Source of the DNA: Denitromonas ohlonensis
Lineage (GTDB): Bacteria; Pseudomonadota; Gammaproteobacteria; Burkholderiales; Rhodocyclaceae
Reading direction: 5' to 3'
Length of the DNA: 64,000 nucleotides
Assembly (NCBI RefSeq): GCF_007625205.1
Contig: NZ_VMNI01000008.1
Span: 124,001-188,000 of the forward strand
Under the pieces are notes generated by a model, which did not search any database, was not told the origin of the DNA, and saw nothing but the letters and a program-made list of their open reading frames with translations. Every line of letters starts with the position of its first letter. The first letter of the stretch is position 1. This document shows, piece by piece, positions 8,602 to 20,963 of this stretch. Position numbers and translations under genes: made by a program.

Positions 8602-9729
8602 TCAGAGGTTCTTGATCCACCAGCGAATCGCATCCCACATCCGGCCAAACCAGCCAGCCAGGGTGACTTCTTCGAGGGCGACCACCGGATAAGTGCCGAT
8701 GGCCTGCCCGTCGAGCGACAGCGTCATCGCACCGACTTCCTGACCTTTATGCACCGGCGCCTCAAGCGGCTGAACGCTGTTCAGGCTGACCTGCAACTTG
8801 TCGGCCTGGCCCTTGGGCACCGACAACACGAAGGTCTTGAGGAAGCCGACCGGCACCTCTTCGGCCGTGCCTTGCCAGACGCGGAAACGCGACACCGGCG
8901 CGGCGTTTTCGTAAAGCGTCACGGTGTCGAAGAACTGGAAGCCGTAGTTGAGCAGCTTGAGCGATTCCTGCGCGCGCACGCCATCGGAATCCGCTCCCAG
9001 CACCACCGAAATCAGCCGGCGCGGCCCGCGCACCGACGACGACACCAGGCAATAGCCGGCCGCTTCGGTGTGACCGGTCTTGACGCCGTCGACCGTCGCG
9101 TCCATCCACAACAAGCGGTTGCGGTTGGGCTGACGGATATTGTTGTAGGTGTATTCCTTTTCCGAATACAGCCGGTAGTCCTCCGGGAAGTCACGAATCA
9201 CCGCCGTCGCCAGCACGCCCAGATCGCGGGCGGTGGTGTAGTGCTGGTCGTCCGGCATGCCGGTCGAGTTCCTGAACTGGGTGCCGGTCATGCCAAGGCG
9301 CTTGGCTTCGCGGTTCATCAGCTCGGCAAAGGCTTCTTCGGAGCCGGCGATCGCCTCCGCCAGCGCCACGCTGGCGTCGTTGCCCGACTGAATGATCATG
9401 CCGTGCACCAGCTGGTCGGCCGTCACTTCATGGCGCGGCTCGATGAACATGCGCGAGCCGCCCATCTTCCAGGCCCGCTCGGACACCGGGATCACCTGCT
9501 CGCGCGTGAGCGTGTTGGCCTTGAAGGCCGAGAAGGTCAGGTAGGCCGTCATCAACTTGGTCAAGGACGCCGGCTCGATACGCTCCTCGGCGTTATGCGC
9601 GGCCAGCACCTGATTGGCACCGTAGTCGACCAGCAACCACGCCTTGGCGGCCAGCGCCGGCGGCGGGGCACTCTGCGCCAGCGACGAGAGAGACATCAAC
9701 GAAAACAGCAATACAGCAAAGAAACGCAT
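8602..9729 (-). CDS. dacA: D-alanyl-D-alanine carboxypeptidase (PBP5/6 family)
   Basis: A periplasmic low-molecular-weight penicillin-binding protein that trims the terminal D-Ala from peptidoglycan stem peptides. It is 375 residues. A signal peptide (MRFFAVLLFSLMSLSSLAQS) leads to the SXXK motif with Ser55 and Lys58 (SLTK), then SGN (QSGNDASVA) and KTG (VKTGHTEAAG). A C-terminal beta domain and a terminal amphipathic tail for membrane association complete the family pattern. A GTG nine codons upstream (9756) is an alternative start; the ATG gives the normal signal peptide. It sits in the elongation-gene cluster downstream of rlpA. Confidence 0.95.
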   Translation of the reverse strand: MRFFAVLLFSLMSLSSLAQSAPPPALAAKAWLLVDYGANQVLAAHNAEERIEPASLTKLMTAYLTFSAFKANTLTREQVIPVSERAWKMGGSRMFIEPRHEVTADQLVHGMIIQSGNDASVALAEAIAGSEEAFAELMNREAKRLGMTGTQFRNSTGMPDDQHYTTARDLGVLATAVIRDFPEDYRLYSEKEYTYNNIRQPNRNRLLWMDATVDGVKTGHTEAAGYCLVSSSVRGPRRLISVVLGADSDGVRAQESLKLLNYGFQFFDTVTLYENAAPVSRFRVWQGTAEEVPVGFLKTFVLSVPKGQADKLQVSLNSVQPLEAPVHKGQEVGAMTLSLDGQAIGTYPVVALEEVTLAGWFGRMWDAIRWWIKNL

Positions 9730-9840
9730 GGGCAAGGGGAAATCCTGAAAAAACACGGAAAAAGGCGATTAGCCAACGCCAGCTAAGGCCGGACGATTAT
9801 AGGCCGACCGCAGTGCCTGACCAAAATCGCGGGCGTCGGT

Positions 9841-10809
9841 TCAACGCGACACCAAGAAAGGCTGGACATCCAGCGCATCGGCGATGCGCGCTGCGACTGC
9901 GCGGGCGACGGCCGCGCTGGCATACGGCCCGGCCTGGAGACGAAATCGGCCGTCGTGGTCCAGCACCGACAATCGCTCACGCAGCCAGTCGAGCTCGGCC
10001 GCTACATGGCCGCGAAAGCCTTCGGCATTGTCGCGGGTCTGGAACGCGCCCAGCTGAAGGTACACGCCCTCATCCGTCGACGGCAAGGCGGTGACATGCG
10101 CGCCGTTGAGGATGGCGGCCGGGTCGACAGAAGGCGATGACGCCACCTCGGTTGCGCTTGCCACCGGCGCCGCGGCGGCCACATGAACGGGCGGCGTCGG
10201 CTCGGCGGCACGCAGCACCGGTGCGTCGTCCGGCCCGACGGTTTCGATCTCGACCTCCGCGCTGCCCTGCCCGAGGTAGCCGAGCTTGTAGGCCGCCGCG
10301 TAGGACAGATCGATGATCCGCCCCGAGTGAAAGGGGCCGCGGTCGTTCAGGCGCACGACCACCGAATTGCCATTGGCCACGTTGGTCACCCGCACATAGC
10401 TGGGCAGCGGCAAGGTCTTGTGTGCGCCCGTCATGGCGTACATATCGTAGGTTTCGCCGATCGAGGTTTTCTTGCCATGAAACTTTCGGCCATACCAGCT
10501 AGCCCGACCGCGTTCGCGAAAGTCGTCGCGCACCGCCATCGGCGCGTAGTCCTTGCCGAACACGGTGTAAGGCCGCGTACTGGCGCGATGCACGGGTTCG
10601 TCACGCGGCACCGCGTCGGGAATGGTGTGCAGGTCGGCCGGCACGTTGTCGCCCGGACCGTCGTCCTTGTAGTAACCACCGCCACGACGCGGCAAATCGG
10701 GGATGGCGCCCGGCACCGCGCCGCCGCCCTTGCTGGTTGGCGCACTGGAGCAGGCCGCCAGCGTGGCGGCGAGGCACATCAACAACAGGCGGGCAGACAA
10801 TAGACGCAT
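9841..10809 (-). CDS. rlpA: Septal ring lytic transglycosylase RlpA (lipoprotein)
   Basis: A 322-residue outer-membrane lipoprotein that cleaves glycan strands lacking stem peptides. The signal ends in the lipobox LAAC with the lipidated Cys20. Residues about 100-190 form the double-psi beta-barrel (RASWYGRKFHGKKTSIGE, and RLNDRGPFHSGRIIDLS containing the catalytic Asp region). Residues about 250-320 are a SPOR domain (VYLQLGAFQTRDNAEGF) that binds denuded peptidoglycan at the septum. The gene starts 12 bases after the rodA stop, the conserved mrdA-rodA-rlpA-dacA order. Confidence 0.95.
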   Translation of the reverse strand: MRLLSARLLLMCLAATLAACSSAPTSKGGGAVPGAIPDLPRRGGGYYKDDGPGDNVPADLHTIPDAVPRDEPVHRASTRPYTVFGKDYAPMAVRDDFRERGRASWYGRKFHGKKTSIGETYDMYAMTGAHKTLPLPSYVRVTNVANGNSVVVRLNDRGPFHSGRIIDLSYAAAYKLGYLGQGSAEVEIETVGPDDAPVLRAAEPTPPVHVAAAAPVASATEVASSPSVDPAAILNGAHVTALPSTDEGVYLQLGAFQTRDNAEGFRGHVAAELDWLRERLSVLDHDGRFRLQAGPYASAAVARAVAARIADALDVQPFLVSR

Positions 10810-10821
10810 TGGGTCGCGAAG

Positions 10822-11961
10822 TCAGGACTGGCTGAGCGCACGCTCGCGCTGGATGCTCATCAGGATGCCGACCCCGATGCACAAGGTCACCAAGGCCGTG
10901 CCGCCATAGCTGATGAAAGGCAAAGGCACCCCGACGACGGGCAGGATACCACTGACCATCCCCATGTTCACAAAGGCATAAGTGAAGAAAATCATGGTGA
11001 TGGCGCCGGCCAGAAGCCGCGTACCGAGGGTCGGCGCGACCGCGGCGATCATCAGACCGCGCAGCAGGAGCATGAACAACACCACCAGCAAGACCAAGGC
11101 GCCGATCAAGCCAAACTCTTCGGCCATGACGGCAAAAATGAAGTCGGTGTGGCGCTCGGGAATGAAGGATAAATGCGTCTGGGTGCCCTGCATCCAGCCC
11201 TTGCCGAACATCCCGCCGGAGCCAATCGCAATGGTCGACTGGATGATGTGGAAGCCCTTGCCGAGCGGATCGGAGGTCGGATCGAGCAGCGTACACACGC
11301 GGTGCTTCTGGTACTCCCGCAAGACCTGCCAATCCACCTCGGGCTGGCACAGCGTGTCGCCAAACGCCACGATGGAGCCCAAGCCGACCACCGCCACCAG
11401 CACCAGCGGCACGATCAGCTTCCAGCTCAGGCCGGCAAAGAAAATCACGTACAAGCCCGCCGCCGCCACCAGCAAACTGGTGCCCAGATCCGGCTGGGTG
11501 ACGATCAGGGCGACCGGCACCGCCAGCAACACGCCGGCGAGCACGAATTCGACAAAACCGATGGCGCCTTCACGCTGCTGAAAGAACCAGGCGAGCATCA
11601 AGGGCATGGCGATCTTCATCAGCTCGGAAGGTTGAATGCGGACCACGCCCAGATCCAGCCAGCGCTGTGCGCCCTTGGAGATTTCGCCAAACAGCGCCAC
11701 GCCAACCAGCAACACCACGCCGACCACATACAGCGGCATCGCCAGCGACAGCAAGCGCGCCGAGGGAATGCGCGCCGTCACCCACATCAAGGCGAGCGCC
11801 ACGCCGGTATTGACCAGCTGCGCCTCCATCCGAGCCGGCGAGGCGCTTTGCATCACCACCAGCGCCGCCGCCAGCAGCACCGTCAGCAGCAAAAACAAGG
11901 GGGGATCGATCGGGCGCAAGATGGCGCGGATCAGGGCCACCGGATGTAAGCGCAGTTCCAT
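10822..11961 (-). CDS. rodA: Rod-shape SEDS peptidoglycan polymerase RodA (MrdB)
   Basis: A 379-residue inner-membrane glycosyltransferase of the SEDS family that polymerises lipid II in the elongasome with PBP2. Ten hydrophobic segments are visible. Motifs include GAQRWLDLG, IRIQPSELMK-type residues (VRIQPSELMKIAMPLML), the long extracytoplasmic loop with HTDFIFAVMAEEFG, and the C-terminal GVPLPFISYGGTALV. The ATG at 11961 (MELRLHPVAL) follows the mrdA stop by 13 bases. Longer in-frame starts lie inside mrdA and give a non-homologous extension. Confidence 0.96.
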   Translation of the reverse strand: MELRLHPVALIRAILRPIDPPLFLLLTVLLAAALVVMQSASPARMEAQLVNTGVALALMWVTARIPSARLLSLAMPLYVVGVVLLVGVALFGEISKGAQRWLDLGVVRIQPSELMKIAMPLMLAWFFQQREGAIGFVEFVLAGVLLAVPVALIVTQPDLGTSLLVAAAGLYVIFFAGLSWKLIVPLVLVAVVGLGSIVAFGDTLCQPEVDWQVLREYQKHRVCTLLDPTSDPLGKGFHIIQSTIAIGSGGMFGKGWMQGTQTHLSFIPERHTDFIFAVMAEEFGLIGALVLLVVLFMLLLRGLMIAAVAPTLGTRLLAGAITMIFFTYAFVNMGMVSGILPVVGVPLPFISYGGTALVTLCIGVGILMSIQRERALSQS

Positions 11962-11974
11962 CAGCCGGCCTTCC

Positions 11975-13864
11975 TCAATGGTCCGCCGGGGCGTCTTCGT
12001 CTTCCGACGCCTGGCCGGCCGGGCGTTTGCCCAGCAGATAATAGTCGATGACCTGACGCGCAATCGGCGCGGCCGAGCGCGAACCAAAGCCCCCGTTTTC
12101 GACCAGCACGGCCAAGGCAATCTGCGGTTTGTCGGCCGGCGCAAAGGCGATGAACCACGAGTGGTCACGCAGTCGCTCGGCGACATTGCCTTCCTTGTAT
12201 TTGGTGCCTTTCAAGGAATACACCTGTGCCGTACCCGTCTTGCCGCCGGCCGAATACTCCGCGCCAGCAAAGGCACGCGCCCCGGTACCGGTCTTGTTCA
12301 CATCCACCATGGCCGCACGGACGGCCGCCAGATGGGCCGGCTTGAGCGGAATCTGGCGGATCGGCTTGGGCTCGACCTCGCGGCGGGCGCCGGTTTGCGG
12401 ATCGACCACGTACTTGACCACATGCGGCTTGAACATCACGCCATCGTTGACCAGCGCCGACAAGGCCGTCGCCAGCTGCAGCGGCGTGTAGGCGTTGTAA
12501 CCTTGACCAATGCCGACCGAGATGGTCTCGCCGCCATACCATTTCTGCTGCCCCGGCTTCTTGAAACGCTTGCGCTTCCAGTCCGGCGACGGCAGCACGC
12601 CGTCAGCCTCGCCGGGCAGATCGATGCCGGTGAGCTGACCGAAACCGAAGGGGCGCATGAAATCCGCAATCCCCTCAATGCCCAGATCATTCGCCAGCAT
12701 GTAGTAATAGGTATTGCACGACTGCACGATGGAGGTGTGCAGATCGACCATGCCGTGCCCGCCGATCTTGTCGTCCATGAAACGGTGACCGCCGAACACA
12801 TAGAAGCCCGGATCGGCGATGGCCTGCTGCGGCGTGCGCTTGCCGGTGCTCAAGCCCGCCAGCCCCATAAAGGGCTTGAAGGTGGAGCCCGGCGGATAGG
12901 CCGAGTAAATGGCGCGGTTGAGCAGCGGCTTGTCAGGCGACTCGTTCAGGCCTCGCCAGTCGGCCACCGAAATGCCGTCCACAAACAGGTTGGGGTCGAA
13001 ACTGGGCGAAGACACCAGCGCCAGCACGCCGCCGGTGGACGGCTCGATCGCCACCAGCGCGCCGCGTCGCTCGCCGAACGCCTGGTGGGCGACGGCCTGC
13101 AGGCCGGCATCCACGGTCAGGATCAAGCTGTTGCCGGGCACCGCGGTGCGGCGGCTGAGCAAGCGCACCTTGCGCCCGCCGGCATCCACCTCGACCTGCT
13201 CGGAGCCGGTCTTGCCATGCAACTCGGCCTCGTAACTCTCTTCCAGCCCCCGCTTGCCGATATGCTCGGTGCCACGGTAGTTGGCCGTCTCGCCGCGCGC
13301 TTCGATATGGTCGACGTCGCGGTTATTGATCCGCCCCATATAGCCGACCACATGCCCGAGCAGATCGCCCTGCGGGTACTCGCGGAACAGGCGGGCCTGC
13401 ACGTCCACGCCGGGGAACAGATAGCGCCGGGCGATGAAGCGCGCAACCTCTTCGTCGGTGAGTTTGGTACGAATGGGCACGCTCTCGAAGAACTTGCTCT
13501 CTTCGCGGAATTTCTTGAAACGGCGCCGATCGTAATCCGAAATATCCACAATCTCGGCAAGACGGTCGATCGTCTCGTCCAGGTCTTCCACCTGCGAGGG
13601 CGTGATATCCAGCGTGTAGGCTGCAAAGTTGCGCGCCAGCACCTTGCCGTTGCGATCGACGATGGCGCCCCGATTGGGCGGCACCGGCACCAGCGCGATC
13701 CGGTTGTCTTCGGCACGGGTGTGGTAGTAGTCGAAACGCATCACCTGCAGATACACAAACCGGGCCGCCAGCAGGCTGAGGCACAGCAGCATGAACACGC
13801 CGGCGACCACCAGCCGCACGCGCAGCCGGCTGACCTCCTGATCGGGGGAACGAAACTCGGTCAT
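11975..13864 (-). CDS. mrdA: Penicillin-binding protein 2, elongation-specific transpeptidase
   Basis: A 629-residue class B PBP that cross-links side-wall peptidoglycan together with RodA. There is one N-terminal transmembrane segment (residues about 18-40), then the PBP dimerisation domain starting at PPNRGAIVDRNGKVLARN, then the transpeptidase. Ser327 and Lys330 form SXXK (GSTFKP), Ser382 SXN (SCN), and Lys542 the KTG (GGKTGTAQV). The ATG at 13864 follows the mreD stop with one base between, so translation is coupled. Confidence 0.97.
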   Translation of the reverse strand: MTEFRSPDQEVSRLRVRLVVAGVFMLLCLSLLAARFVYLQVMRFDYYHTRAEDNRIALVPVPPNRGAIVDRNGKVLARNFAAYTLDITPSQVEDLDETIDRLAEIVDISDYDRRRFKKFREESKFFESVPIRTKLTDEEVARFIARRYLFPGVDVQARLFREYPQGDLLGHVVGYMGRINNRDVDHIEARGETANYRGTEHIGKRGLEESYEAELHGKTGSEQVEVDAGGRKVRLLSRRTAVPGNSLILTVDAGLQAVAHQAFGERRGALVAIEPSTGGVLALVSSPSFDPNLFVDGISVADWRGLNESPDKPLLNRAIYSAYPPGSTFKPFMGLAGLSTGKRTPQQAIADPGFYVFGGHRFMDDKIGGHGMVDLHTSIVQSCNTYYYMLANDLGIEGIADFMRPFGFGQLTGIDLPGEADGVLPSPDWKRKRFKKPGQQKWYGGETISVGIGQGYNAYTPLQLATALSALVNDGVMFKPHVVKYVVDPQTGARREVEPKPIRQIPLKPAHLAAVRAAMVDVNKTGTGARAFAGAEYSAGGKTGTAQVYSLKGTKYKEGNVAERLRDHSWFIAFAPADKPQIALAVLVENGGFGSRSAAPIARQVIDYYLLGKRPAGQASEDEDAPADH

Positions 13865-13865
13865 C

Positions 13866-14387
13866 TCAGATCGGCCGGTTGTCGTCGCGGTCTTCGGGCT
13901 GGTACTGAGGCAGCAACAACACGAAATGCAGGGGCAACCACAGCAGCGCACCGGTCGCGCTGCTCAGGAAGTAGCTCCAGCCCGGGAACTCGGCACCGGC
14001 AATCATCCGTACCAGCACCATTACCACCTGGGCGCCCAGCAGCAGCGGCAGGATCTGCACCGACTGCTGGATCGGTGCGAACCACAGCACCCGCCGCGAC
14101 ACCGCATTGGCGGCATAGGCCAGCAGCACATAGGCCAGGGCGTGCTGCCCCATCGCCGCGCCATGGCCGATATCGACCAATATCCCGAACACGAAGGCGG
14201 CGCCCATACCGACGACCTGGCGCTCGCGCACACACCAGAAGGCCAGCAGCAGCGCCACCCAGTCAGGCACGCCGGGCAACTGGCCGGTCGGAATATAGGA
14301 CAGCAACAAGGCCACGAACAGCGACAGGTACACAAACCAGATGCGGACCGGGCGGAGGATGCGGCGAGAGCGGTGGGTCGGTTGCAT
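13866..14387 (-). CDS. mreD: Rod-shape determining protein MreD
   Basis: A 173-residue integral membrane protein, five to six helices, that links MreC to the elongasome. It is weakly conserved in sequence, and the call rests on hydrophobic profile, length and position between mreC (four-base gap) and mrdA (one-base gap). The N-terminal cytoplasmic stretch is followed by YLSLFVALLLSYIPTGQLPG and GMGAAFVFGILVDIGHGAAM, the latter a typical MreD helix with its acidic residue. Confidence 0.92.
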   Translation of the reverse strand: MQPTHRSRRILRPVRIWFVYLSLFVALLLSYIPTGQLPGVPDWVALLLAFWCVRERQVVGMGAAFVFGILVDIGHGAAMGQHALAYVLLAYAANAVSRRVLWFAPIQQSVQILPLLLGAQVVMVLVRMIAGAEFPGWSYFLSSATGALLWLPLHFVLLLPQYQPEDRDDNRPI

Positions 14388-14391
14388 GCCG

Positions 14392-15267
14392 TCAATCCTT
14401 CGGCGTGTCGGCCGGGGGCACCTGACGCTCGGGCGCTGGCTGGGCGCGGCCGAGGATCAGCACCTGCGCGGCATGACCCACCCGCGCCACCGGCTCGCAC
14501 ACGATCTGCGCAAAGGCCTGCAACTCACGATTGACGCTGACCACCCGTGCCACCGGCAGGCCGGGCAGAAAGAGGCCGTCCAGCCCGGAGGTGACCAGCC
14601 GGTCACCCGGCTGCACATCGGCATTGGCGAGCAGATAGCGCAATTCGAGCATGCCTTCGCCCGCGCCATACACCACGCCACGCTGACCGGTGCGCTCAAC
14701 CCGCACGGGCACGGCCTGGGCCTTGTCGGTCAGCAAGGTCACCTCGGATTGAATGGGATAGACCCGTGTGACCTGACCGACCACCCCGAGTTCATCGACC
14801 ACCACCTGACCGGCGGTGACATCTTGCTGCGAGCCGTGATCGACGATCACCTTGCGCGAGAACACATCGCGCGCTTCGTAGAGCACGTCGGCGGCGACGG
14901 AGGTGACGCTGATGCGCTCGGACATCGCCATCAGCCCGCGCAGGCGTGTGTTCTCCTGCTCCAGATCGGTCTGCCGCAGCAGACGCTCGGCGTCGGCCAG
15001 CGCCTTGCGGCGCATTTCGCGATTCTCGCGCTGCACCTTGATCAGCGTGGCGAAGTACTTGGACGCATTGCTGACGAACTCGGCCGGCGTCGCCGCGGCC
15101 ATTTCGACCGGATAGAGCACCACCGACAAGGTCTGGCGCACCACTTCGAGATAACGGAAATGCAGGTCGGCGACGAGCATCGCCAGACAGACGATAACGA
15201 AAAACCACAGGCGGACCAGCGGGGCGGGTCCACGGCGGAAAATAGGTGGAGGAGCGTGACCTACCAC
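14392..15267 (-). CDS. mreC: Rod-shape determining protein MreC
   Basis: A 291-residue bitopic protein that forms periplasmic filaments activating PBP2/RodA. It has a single N-terminal membrane anchor (residues about 17-37), a coiled coil (about 60-115, including RENREMRRKALADAERLL) and a beta-rich C-terminal MreC domain containing VVDELGVVGQV and VTSGLDGLFLPGLPVARV. The start is GTG at 15267; the nearby ATG is out of frame and stops at once. It is 69 bases from mreB. Confidence 0.95.
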   Translation of the reverse strand: MVGHAPPPIFRRGPAPLVRLWFFVIVCLAMLVADLHFRYLEVVRQTLSVVLYPVEMAAATPAEFVSNASKYFATLIKVQRENREMRRKALADAERLLRQTDLEQENTRLRGLMAMSERISVTSVAADVLYEARDVFSRKVIVDHGSQQDVTAGQVVVDELGVVGQVTRVYPIQSEVTLLTDKAQAVPVRVERTGQRGVVYGAGEGMLELRYLLANADVQPGDRLVTSGLDGLFLPGLPVARVVSVNRELQAFAQIVCEPVARVGHAAQVLILGRAQPAPERQVPPADTPKD

Positions 15268-15336
15268 GGCATCACTTCAAGGCTGCGTTGCAAGCGGTGC
15301 CACGGGCGCAGGACCGCACGCGCCCGTTCGCATCGA

Positions 15337-18240
<2,904 letters not shown>

Positions 18241-18256
18241 ACCCGGCGCGCCCCGC

Positions 18257-18847
18257 ATGCAGGCAACCGGCACCCTCGCACTCGCCCCATGGCGCGCCCG
18301 CCGGCTCGCCGTGCTCGGCACGGGCGTGCTGCTGGCCGCCTGCAGCACGCCGTTTCCGCCGCCTGATCGCAGGCCCGAGCAGCCCATCATTCTGCCCACG
18401 CCGCAACCCGAGCTGCGCGAATTGCCTGCCGAGCCGCTGGCGGCCACACCGCCTGCGCCGCCAGCCCCGCGCGCCACGCGCTCTGGCCGCGCCATGACCG
18501 CAGCCCCCATCGACCTGGCCATGCGCTGCGCCGCCCGCGACGAGCGCAAACACACCGTGCAGGCCGATGTCGAGGTGGCGCAAGGCCAGGTGCGCTATCT
18601 GCGCGCCCGGGTGGCGCAACCCAAGGGCGCCTGCGAGTTTGCGCTGGCCGACTTCGAACAAACCCAGATCCTGCCGAGCATCGAATTGCGCGCCCGCGAC
18701 GACAGCGGCTGCACGCTGATGCTCTGGGAGCAAGGCCCGCAAGTGGTGCTGGCCTATAACAACTGCGCGGCGCACTGCGCGCCGCAGGCCGTTTTTTACG
18801 ATGCGCTGCCGATCCTGTTTGACCGCCGGGTCGGCCGCTGCGACTGA
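18257..18847 (+). CDS. Predicted lipoprotein of unknown function between gatA and gatB
   Basis: 196 residues from the ATG at 18257. The N-terminus has a basic stretch (APWRARR), a short hydrophobic segment and the lipobox LLAAC, so it is predicted to be lipidated and exported. A proline-rich linker (about residues 30-75) leads to a small C-terminal domain with six cysteines, which may form disulfides in the periplasm. No family was recognised. Its position between gatA and gatB, in the same direction, suggests co-transcription without a functional link to transamidation. An in-frame start 26 codons upstream inside gatA is less likely. Confidence 0.72.
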   Translation: MQATGTLALAPWRARRLAVLGTGVLLAACSTPFPPPDRRPEQPIILPTPQPELRELPAEPLAATPPAPPAPRATRSGRAMTAAPIDLAMRCAARDERKHTVQADVEVAQGQVRYLRARVAQPKGACEFALADFEQTQILPSIELRARDDSGCTLMLWEQGPQVVLAYNNCAAHCAPQAVFYDALPILFDRRVGRCD

Positions 18848-18904
18848 ATTGAATGACAGGGCGTCGATCTGCGGCGCCCCGATAGACACAAAGAGCACAC
18901 CGCC

Positions 18905-20362
18905 ATGAGCCGACCGGATTGGGAAGTCGTCATCGGGCTGGAGATTCACGCCCAGCTCAACACCGCCTCGAAGATTTTTTCGGGCGCCACCACCGCCTTT
19001 GGCGCCGAAGCCAACGCCCAGGCCAGCGCGGTGGATATCGCCCTGCCCGGCGTGCTGCCGGTGCTCAACAAGGGTGCGGTCGAACGCGCGATCCGCTTTG
19101 GCCTCGCCATCGACGCCCAGGTTGCGCCGAAAAGCGTGTTCGCCCGCAAGAATTACTTCTACCCCGACCTGCCCAAGGGCTATCAGATCAGCCAGTTCGA
19201 GCTGCCGGTGGTGGTGGGCGGGCAGGTCACGGTGCGGGTCGGCGAAGGTGATGCGGCTTACGACAAGACCATCACCCTGACCCGCGCCCACCTCGAAGAA
19301 GACGCCGGCAAGAGCCTGCACGAAGATTTCCACGGCATGAGCGGCATCGACCTCAACCGCGCCGGCACGCCGCTGCTCGAGATCGTCTCCGAGCCCGACA
19401 TGCGCTCCTCCGCCGAAGCGGTGGCCTACGCCCGCGCCCTGCACACACTGGTGCGCTGGATCGACATCTGCGACGGCAACATGCAGGAAGGTTCCTTCCG
19501 CTGCGATGCCAACGTCTCGGTGCGCCGCCCCGGTGCCGAACTGGGCACCCGCCGCGAAATCAAGAACCTCAACTCTTTCCGCTTTCTGCAGCAGGCCATC
19601 GACTACGAAATTCAGTGGCAGATCGAGCGCATCGAAGACGGCGGCCGCGTTGAGCAGGCTACCGTGCTGTTCGACCCGGACACCGGCGAGACCCGCATGA
19701 TGCGCTCCAAGGAAGACGCGCACGACTACCGCTACTTCCCCGATCCCGACCTGCTGCCGCTGGTCATCAGCGACGAATGGATCGCGCGCACCCGCGCCGC
19801 GCTGCCCGAGCTGCCCGGCGCCATGCGCGCGCGCTTCGAGGCCGACTGGGGCCTGTCGGCCTACGACGCCATCACGCTGACATCCAGCCGCGACGCCGCC
19901 ACCTATTTTGAAGCCGCGGTCGCTGCCGCCGGCGACGCACTGGCCAAGCCCTGCGCCAACTGGATCATGGGCGAGTTGGCCGCGCGCCTGAACAAGGCCG
20001 AGCGCGACATCACCGACTCGCCGGTCAGCCCGACGCAGCTGGCCGCGCTGGTCGCACGCATCGCCGACGGCACCATCTCCAACAACGCCGGCAAGAAAGT
20101 CTTCGACGCGCTGTGGAATGACGCGGGCAGCGATGTCGACACGATCATCGCCGACCAAGGCCTCAAGCAGATGAACGACAGCGGCGCGCTCGAAGCCATC
20201 GTCGACGAGGTGCTCGCCGCCAACCCGAAGTCGGTCGAAGAGTTCCGCGCCGGCAAGGAAAAAGCGCTCAACGCGCTGGTCGGGCAGGTCATGAAGGCGT
20301 CGCGCGGCAAGGCCAACCCGACTCAGGTCAACGAGGTGCTGCGCAGCAAACTCGGCGGCTGA
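18905..20362 (+). CDS. gatB: Asp-tRNA(Asn)/Glu-tRNA(Gln) amidotransferase subunit B
   Basis: A 485-residue kinase-like subunit that phosphorylates the misacylated tRNA and transfers ammonia from GatA. The N-terminus [20 protein letters not shown] and the motifs [30 protein letters not shown] and [10 protein letters not shown] are family hallmarks. The C-terminal YqeY-like tRNA-binding domain is intact. It ends the gat unit and is followed by a terminator. Confidence 0.98.
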   Translation: MSRPDWEVVIGLEIHAQLNTASKIFSGATTAFGAEANAQASAVDIALPGVLPVLNKGAVERAIRFGLAIDAQVAPKSVFARKNYFYPDLPKGYQISQFELPVVVGGQVTVRVGEGDAAYDKTITLTRAHLEEDAGKSLHEDFHGMSGIDLNRAGTPLLEIVSEPDMRSSAEAVAYARALHTLVRWIDICDGNMQEGSFRCDANVSVRRPGAELGTRREIKNLNSFRFLQQAIDYEIQWQIERIEDGGRVEQATVLFDPDTGETRMMRSKEDAHDYRYFPDPDLLPLVISDEWIARTRAALPELPGAMRARFEADWGLSAYDAITLTSSRDAATYFEAAVAAAGDALAKPCANWIMGELAARLNKAERDITDSPVSPTQLAALVARIADGTISNNAGKKVFDALWNDAGSDVDTIIADQGLKQMNDSGALEAIVDEVLAANPKSVEEFRAGKEKALNALVGQVMKASRGKANPTQVNEVLRSKLGG

Positions 20363-20372
20363 CACCCGCCCG

Positions 20373-20402
20373 CGCGACGCCCTTCGCGGCGTCGCGGCTT
20401 TT
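20373..20402 (+). terminator. Rho-independent terminator after gatB
   Basis: CGCGACGCC-CTTCGC-GGCGTCGCG is a nine-pair GC-rich stem with a six-base loop, followed by GCTTTT. It begins 11 bases after the gatB stop. Confidence 0.7.
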
Positions 20403-20441
20403 GCTATGCTGGCGGCCTGACTCCCTCGTTCCGAGACCGCC

Positions 20442-20963
20442 ATGCGCCTCATCTGCTGCACCGCCGCACTGCTTGCCCTCGCCACCGCCCCCGCGCTGGC
20501 CAACACCGACATTCCCAAGCGCAAGCCCGGCCTGTGGGAACACGCCATGCAGATGGATCAGCTGCCCGGCTTCACCCATCGCGCGCATGTGTGCGTGGGT
20601 GAAAACCTCGATGATCTTGCCCGCCACGAAGCCGCCGGCCGCTGCGACAAAACCCATGTCGTGCGCGTCGACGACCGGGTGCTGATCGAATCCGTCTGTC
20701 AGGCCGAAGGCAGCAAGGTCACCACCAAAGGCAGCTTCAGCGGCGACTTTGCCAGCCGCTACGCCGGCCAGCTCACCAGCACCTTCGCCCCACCGCTCAA
20801 TGGCATGGCCAGCACCCGCATGCGCATGGAGGCCAAGTGGCTCGGCCCCTGCCGACCGGGGCAGAAAGTCGGCGACGTGATCCTGCCCGACATGCCGCAA
20901 GGCATGGGCGGCATCGACCTCAACAAGATGATGCAGAACCTACCCAAGATCCCGGGTCGATGA
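20442..20963 (+). CDS. DUF3617 family exported protein
   Basis: A 173-residue protein with a signal peptide (MRLICCTAALLALATAPALA) and the family pattern KRKPGLWEHAMQMD near the mature N-terminus, plus cysteine pairs typical of DUF3617. These are periplasmic proteins of unknown function, common in beta- and alphaproteobacteria. Its stop overlaps the start of the next gene (ATGA), so the two are translated together. Confidence 0.82.
   Translation: MRLICCTAALLALATAPALANTDIPKRKPGLWEHAMQMDQLPGFTHRAHVCVGENLDDLARHEAAGRCDKTHVVRVDDRVLIESVCQAEGSKVTTKGSFSGDFASRYAGQLTSTFAPPLNGMASTRMRMEAKWLGPCRPGQKVGDVILPDMPQGMGGIDLNKMMQNLPKIPGR

Noticed and set aside
11636-14425. 929-codon plus-strand frame opposite mrdA, mreD and part of rodA
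   Set aside because: It covers three well-supported genes on the other strand and has an Arg/His/Gln-rich composition typical of shadow frames.
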